Shown: one piece after another, positions 60,055-64,000 of the stretch
How the letters are laid out: each line of letters opens with the position of its first letter
Position numbering within the stretch: position 1 is the stretch's first letter
Origin: Dinghuibacter silviterrae
GTDB taxonomy: Bacteria; Bacteroidota; Bacteroidia; Chitinophagales; Chitinophagaceae
Assembly (NCBI RefSeq): GCF_004366355.1
Contig: NZ_SODV01000002.1
Location: 2,024,768-2,088,767, forward strand
DNA length: 64,000 nucleotides
Direction: 5' to 3'
Position numbers and translations under genes: made by a program
Notes under the pieces: generated by a model
Told to the model about the DNA's origin: nothing
What the model saw: the letters and a program-made list of their open reading frames with translations, nothing else
The model's database searches: none

Positions 60055-62889
60055 ATGAAACAGACTGCTTTACTACTCTTTTCCCTGACCTCCATTGTCT
60101 ATGCCCAAGCCCAGCCCAAGCTGGTCCAAACCGTCTCCAAAAAAGGCGACGAAGTCGTCATCCCCTTCCAGAAATACACCCTGGACAACGGCCTTACGGT
60201 CATCCTGACGGAGGACCATTCGGACCCGATCGTACACGTGGACGTGACGTATCATGTGGGATCGGCGAGGGAAGAGATCGGCAAGTCGGGTTTTGCGCAC
60301 TTTTTTGAGCACATGATGTTCGAAGGGTCGGACCATGTGAAAAGCGGGGATCACTTTAAGATCATCAGTGCGGCCGGCGGGCAGCTCAACGGCTCCACCA
60401 ACCAGGACCGGACAAACTATTTCGAAACGGTGCCGAGCAACCAGCTGGAGAAAATGCTTTGGCTGGAGTCGGACCGGATGGGTTTTCTGATGGATGCGGT
60501 AACGCAGCCGAAGTTCGAGATCCAGCGGTCCACGGTGAAGAACGAAAGGGGGCAGAACTACGACAACCGGCCGTATGGGTTGGCGTCCGAAGCGGCGTCG
60601 AAGGCCTTGTATCCCTATGGCCATCCTTATTCGTGGCTGACGATCGGGTACATCGAGGACCTGAACAAGGTGGATGTGAACGACCTGAAACGTTTCTTTC
60701 TGCGGTGGTACGGGCCTAATAATGCGACGCTGACGATCGGTGGTGATATTGACGTCAAACAAACGCTAGCGTGGGTCCAAAAATATTTCGGCGCCATTCC
60801 GCGCTGCCCGGATGTTCAGAAGATGGATTTGCCGGCGCCGGTGCTGGACGCCGACAGGTATATTTCTTACGTAGACAACTATGCACGGTTGCCGCTTCTG
60901 TATATAGAGTACCCGGGCGTGAAGATGTATGACAAAGACCAGGCGGCCCTGGATGCCCTGTCGTTGATCATCGGGCAGGGGAAGAACTCGCTGCTCTATA
61001 AGGACTTTATCAAAACCCGTAAGGCGGCTCAGGCCAGCATGAGCTCCGACAATTCCGAGCTTGCCGGTACGATCGGTATCCAGGTGATCCCGTATCCCGG
61101 GGCGAGCCTGGCGGATATGAAGCACAAGGTGGATTCTGTGTTTGCCGAATTCGAACAACGGGGTGTCACGGACGATGACCTGGCCAGGTTCAAGGGGAGC
61201 GCGGAAGCGGATTATATCAACTCGCTGGCGAGCATCAACGGGAAGGTCAGGGAACTTGCAGCGGCCCAGACGTTCACCGGCAACCCCGACCAGATCGGCC
61301 GCGAACTGTCGGACATCCGCCGGGTGACCAAAGAGGACGTGTTGCGCGTGTATAACCAGTACATCAAGGGCAAACCCGCGGTCATCCTGAGCGTACTGCC
61401 CAAAGGCGGCGCGGCGCAGCCGGTGGCCGCGGATAACTATACCGTGGACAACACCCATTACCAGGCGCCGGACTATGGGTATGCCGGTCTGGTGTATCAT
61501 AAAGCCAAGGACAACTTCGACCGGAGCGTAGAACCATCCACCGGTCCGAATCCCGTCGTGAAAGTACCCGCTTATTGGACGGGCACGACAGACAACGGCA
61601 TCCATTTGATCGGCACGTATACCGACGAGATCCCCACGGTAACGGTCAACCTAAGCATAAAGGGTGGGGGATTGCTCGCTGCATTGGATACGGCCAAGGC
61701 CGGGCTGCCGAATATCACCGCGCAAATGCTCAACGACGAAACGGAACACTTTACGGCGGAGCAGTTCAACGCCGAACTGGAGAAACTGGGGAGCACGATC
61801 CAGGTATCCGCGACGGCCGATGCCACGGTGTTCTCGGTGTCCTCCCTGACCAAAAACCTGGACGCGACGCTGGACTTGCTCAAGGAACGCCTGTTCCATC
61901 CGCGGTTTAGTGCCGAATCGCTGGAACGCATCCGGAAAATGACCCTGCAGGGCTTCCAGATTGCCAAGACACAACCCGCCGGGGTGGCGACCTCTGTGTT
62001 TGGGAAGGTGCTGTATGGGCCGGACAATATCCGTACGTACGGTCTGGCGGGGAACGAAAGGACGGTGCCGAGGATCGGCGTCGAGGATGTGCAGGCGTTT
62101 TATGATCGTTATTTTGCGCCCAACCTTACGTCGGTGACCGTGGTGGGGGATGTTTCGGAAAAAGAGATCCGCCGCAAGCTGTCCTTCTTAGACACCTGGA
62201 CACAAAAAGACATCAACGTACCGGGCGCGGATACGACCGTTGCTGAAAGAACGCCGAATACCATTTATCTCGTCGACGTGCCCCACGCCGCCCAGTCGGA
62301 AATCCGCGTGGGCTATGTTACAGGCGTGAATTATGACGCCACCGGCACCTATTACCGGTTGCTGTTGGCCAACTATCCCCTGGGCGGTGGTTTTGACAGC
62401 CGTCTGAACCTGGACCTCCGGGAGGAAAAGGGGTGGACGTATGGCGCAAGCTCCCAGTTCGCGTCGGGTAAATACGGGGGTACCTTTTCCGCAGGGGCGG
62501 GGGTCCGTGCCGCTTCGACGGACAGCGCGGTGGCCGAATTCGTAAAAGACATCAGCGGATATACGGACGGCGGCGTCACACCCACCGAGCTGGCTTTTAT
62601 AAAAAGTTCCATCGGCCAAAGCGACGCCCTGAAATACGAAACCAATGCCCAGAAGGCGTCGTTCCTGTCCCGCATACAACTGTATGGTCTTCCGCACGGT
62701 TTTGTCGATGAACAAAACCGCATCCTGAAAGCCCTTACGGCGGATGACGTCAACGACCTGGCCAAACAATACCTGGACGTGCACCGGATGGCTATCGTGG
62801 TGGTGGGGGACAAGGAACGGATCCTGCCAGGTCTTTCCAACTTAGGCTATAGCATCGTCGAGCTTGACGCGGACGGGCGGCGGAAATAG
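60055..62889 (+). CDS. M16 family zinc metallopeptidase (fused two-half form)
   Basis: 944 residues with a signal peptide (MKQTALLLFSLTSIVYAQAQ), thus periplasmic. The N-terminal half has the inverted zinc motif His82-Phe-Phe-Glu85-His86 (GFAHFFEHMMFEGSDH) and the later Glu-containing VKNERGQNYDNRPYG. The C-terminal half is the second, inactive M16 repeat (LFHPRFSAESLERIRKMTLQGFQIAK, GGGFDSRLNLDLREEKGWTYGASS with the R/Y pair). Fused forms of this length are common in Bacteroidota. It degrades peptides; the substrate is not known. It follows the tRNA gene on the same strand. Confidence 0.94.
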   Translation: MKQTALLLFSLTSIVYAQAQPKLVQTVSKKGDEVVIPFQKYTLDNGLTVILTEDHSDPIVHVDVTYHVGSAREEIGKSGFAHFFEHMMFEGSDHVKSGDHFKIISAAGGQLNGSTNQDRTNYFETVPSNQLEKMLWLESDRMGFLMDAVTQPKFEIQRSTVKNERGQNYDNRPYGLASEAASKALYPYGHPYSWLTIGYIEDLNKVDVNDLKRFFLRWYGPNNATLTIGGDIDVKQTLAWVQKYFGAIPRCPDVQKMDLPAPVLDADRYISYVDNYARLPLLYIEYPGVKMYDKDQAALDALSLIIGQGKNSLLYKDFIKTRKAAQASMSSDNSELAGTIGIQVIPYPGASLADMKHKVDSVFAEFEQRGVTDDDLARFKGSAEADYINSLASINGKVRELAAAQTFTGNPDQIGRELSDIRRVTKEDVLRVYNQYIKGKPAVILSVLPKGGAAQPVAADNYTVDNTHYQAPDYGYAGLVYHKAKDNFDRSVEPSTGPNPVVKVPAYWTGTTDNGIHLIGTYTDEIPTVTVNLSIKGGGLLAALDTAKAGLPNITAQMLNDETEHFTAEQFNAELEKLGSTIQVSATADATVFSVSSLTKNLDATLDLLKERLFHPRFSAESLERIRKMTLQGFQIAKTQPAGVATSVFGKVLYGPDNIRTYGLAGNERTVPRIGVEDVQAFYDRYFAPNLTSVTVVGDVSEKEIRRKLSFLDTWTQKDINVPGADTTVAERTPNTIYLVDVPHAAQSEIRVGYVTGVNYDATGTYYRLLLANYPLGGGFDSRLNLDLREEKGWTYGASSQFASGKYGGTFSAGAGVRAASTDSAVAEFVKDISGYTDGGVTPTELAFIKSSIGQSDALKYETNAQKASFLSRIQLYGLPHGFVDEQNRILKALTADDVNDLAKQYLDVHRMAIVVVGDKERILPGLSNLGYSIVELDADGRRK

Positions 62890-62913
62890 CGTATTTTGGG
62901 CAAAAATCCACCT

Positions 62914-64000
62914 GTGACGAAAGCCATAAAGTTTTTGCCCTTTTTCCTTTTCCTCTGCTGGCTGGCCCTTTTTATCCTTCAGCCCGTCGCGTTGTTTAAT
63001 GACTCTCCCGGTTACATGGCCGACGCCCGGAACCTGTTCGACCCGTCCTACCATACGATCCGGCCGGTGCTGTTTCCCTTTTTCCTCCGGGTGGTGGACA
63101 CGCTCCATATCAAACTCAGCATTGCCGCGCTGGTGGTCAACACGGCCAGCTTCTGGTACCTGCTGAAAATGGCGTCCGGGCGTTGGATGTCGACGGGAAA
63201 TGCACTTTTCCTAAGCGCTTTTTTTCTGATGACCGGCATCTGGAGCTATTGCGGGACCTGTCTGACGGAAACGATCCTGCCTTCGGTGGAGCTGTGGATG
63301 TTTATCTCACTTGTGCGAATCATCCGTGAAAAACGCATAGCGTTCATGATCCTCTACGCCGTGGCCATCTGTCTCCTGGGAACCCTGCTCAAACCCTGGA
63401 TCATGCTGATGGTCACGGGCACGGCGGTGCTTCTTCTGGCGGCGGCTCTGCTACTACCTGCCTTCAAATCAGCGCGGGTCCCGTCGGCGGTCCTGTTGCT
63501 CGTCAGTGGGATCTCCTTTGCGGTCAGCTTCCGGTATAACCAAAGCAAAACCATGGAAACCGCCAACCTGGTCATGTTGATGGTCAGCTCCGGGAATGAG
63601 GGGAAATTGAGGGACCGGCTGGCGAACGACAAGGGACTGACCCCGGATTCCGCCGCCTTTATCGCGGCCCTGGTCACGGACATCGATACCATCAACCACA
63701 AATACTACGGGAATGCCTGGGACGCGTCCACGGCCCACGCGGTGAAGTATCTGAACGTTTGGGACAAAGGCGACGTACCCGCGATCAAAAAAGGGTTTCA
63801 CCTCATGTACTTCGAGCACTTCAGGGATGAGCTGGGGCTGTGCAGGCTGTCGCTGCAGCGGTACGTGATAGACCTTGGATTGGGCGCCGCCTGTTTGAAT
63901 ATGACGTACAAGCCCGAGCTCCCCGGGTTGAGGTCGTTTGCCATCCCGCTGCTGGTGGCGGCCACACTTGGCTTCATCGTGTTTAACTTCAAGCGGTTGA
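62914..64000 (+). CDS. Polytopic membrane protein, possibly GT-C glycosyltransferase, cut by window end
   Basis: Reading from GTG 62914 without stop to the window end, at least 362 residues. About nine hydrophobic helices (FLPFFLFLCWLALFIL at 7-22, then near 60-78, 90-110, 135-155, 165-185 and later). The first outer loop contains FNDSPGYMADARNLFDP, which resembles the Asp-containing loop of GT-C glycosyltransferases, and RPVLFPFF follows as in ArnT-like enzymes. The assignment is tentative. A 24-bp gap separates it from the M16 gene. Confidence 0.7.
   Translation, partial: MTKAIKFLPFFLFLCWLALFILQPVALFNDSPGYMADARNLFDPSYHTIRPVLFPFFLRVVDTLHIKLSIAALVVNTASFWYLLKMASGRWMSTGNALFLSAFFLMTGIWSYCGTCLTETILPSVELWMFISLVRIIREKRIAFMILYAVAICLLGTLLKPWIMLMVTGTAVLLLAAALLLPAFKSARVPSAVLLLVSGISFAVSFRYNQSKTMETANLVMLMVSSGNEGKLRDRLANDKGLTPDSAAFIAALVTDIDTINHKYYGNAWDASTAHAVKYLNVWDKGDVPAIKKGFHLMYFEHFRDELGLCRLSLQRYVIDLGLGAACLNMTYKPELPGLRSFAIPLLVAATLGFIVFNFKRL

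Overview
The window looks like chromosome of a Bacteroidota bacterium, most likely a GC-rich member of the Chitinophagaceae. The grounds are: a short region-1.1-less primary sigma factor; promoters of the TTTG-N19/20-TAnnTTTG type; poor Shine-Dalgarno sites; secreted proteins and lipoproteins with Bacteroidota-like lipoboxes; a DUF6364/PIN toxin-antitoxin pair; and paired secreted proteins with the C-terminal 'HLPGVPS...EELTLY' motif common in this phylum. The assignment rests on recognising protein families, not on a database search.

Layout. 1-6.9 kb: divergent class I and class II fructose-bisphosphate aldolases, then a minus-strand run (CBS-domain cysteine/cystathionine synthase, BtuF-like binding protein, unknown protein) and a CtpA-type S41 protease. 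6.9-8.6 kb: a BadF-type sugar kinase and MurQ, probably for cell-wall amino-sugar recycling. 8.7-12.2 kb: two lipoproteins and a helical protein, all unknown. 12.3-32.2 kb: a nitrogen/branched-chain amino acid supercluster, leuA-leuC-methyltransferase-leuD-ABC ATPase-leuB, then a promoter plus a complete transcription attenuator (36-codon Ile/Val-rich leader peptide, antiterminator, terminator), then ilvD-ilvB-ilvN-ilvC, a terminator, ilvA, and gltB-gltD. 32.3-44.6 kb is accessory: a PIN toxin-antitoxin pair with palindromic operators and an antitoxin remnant, a nucleoside hydrolase, a GH29 fucosidase, a three-gene cassette around a 1181-residue Asp-box protein with no signal peptide, a sodium/solute symporter and secreted unknowns. 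44.8-52.9 kb: a large Prc-type S41 protease, threonine aldolase, primary sigma factor, thioredoxin reductase, FolB, a TPR protein, GH53 galactanase and a FUSC-like membrane protein. 52.9-53.8 kb has no convincing protein gene and holds two tandem putative small RNAs that share an identical 5' module. 53.8-64 kb: a FIST protein/hybrid histidine kinase operon, two paralogous secreted proteins, tRNA-Thr(CGT), an M16 peptidase, and an integral membrane protein cut by the window edge.

The most interesting items are the Ile/Val attenuator ahead of ilvD, the tandem RNA pair at 53.2-53.8 kb, the methyltransferase gene between leuC and leuD, and the Asp-box cassette at 36.1-40.2 kb. Around the leu/ilv genes, GC-rich perfect hairpins recur at gene junctions, and one has become part of a coding sequence.
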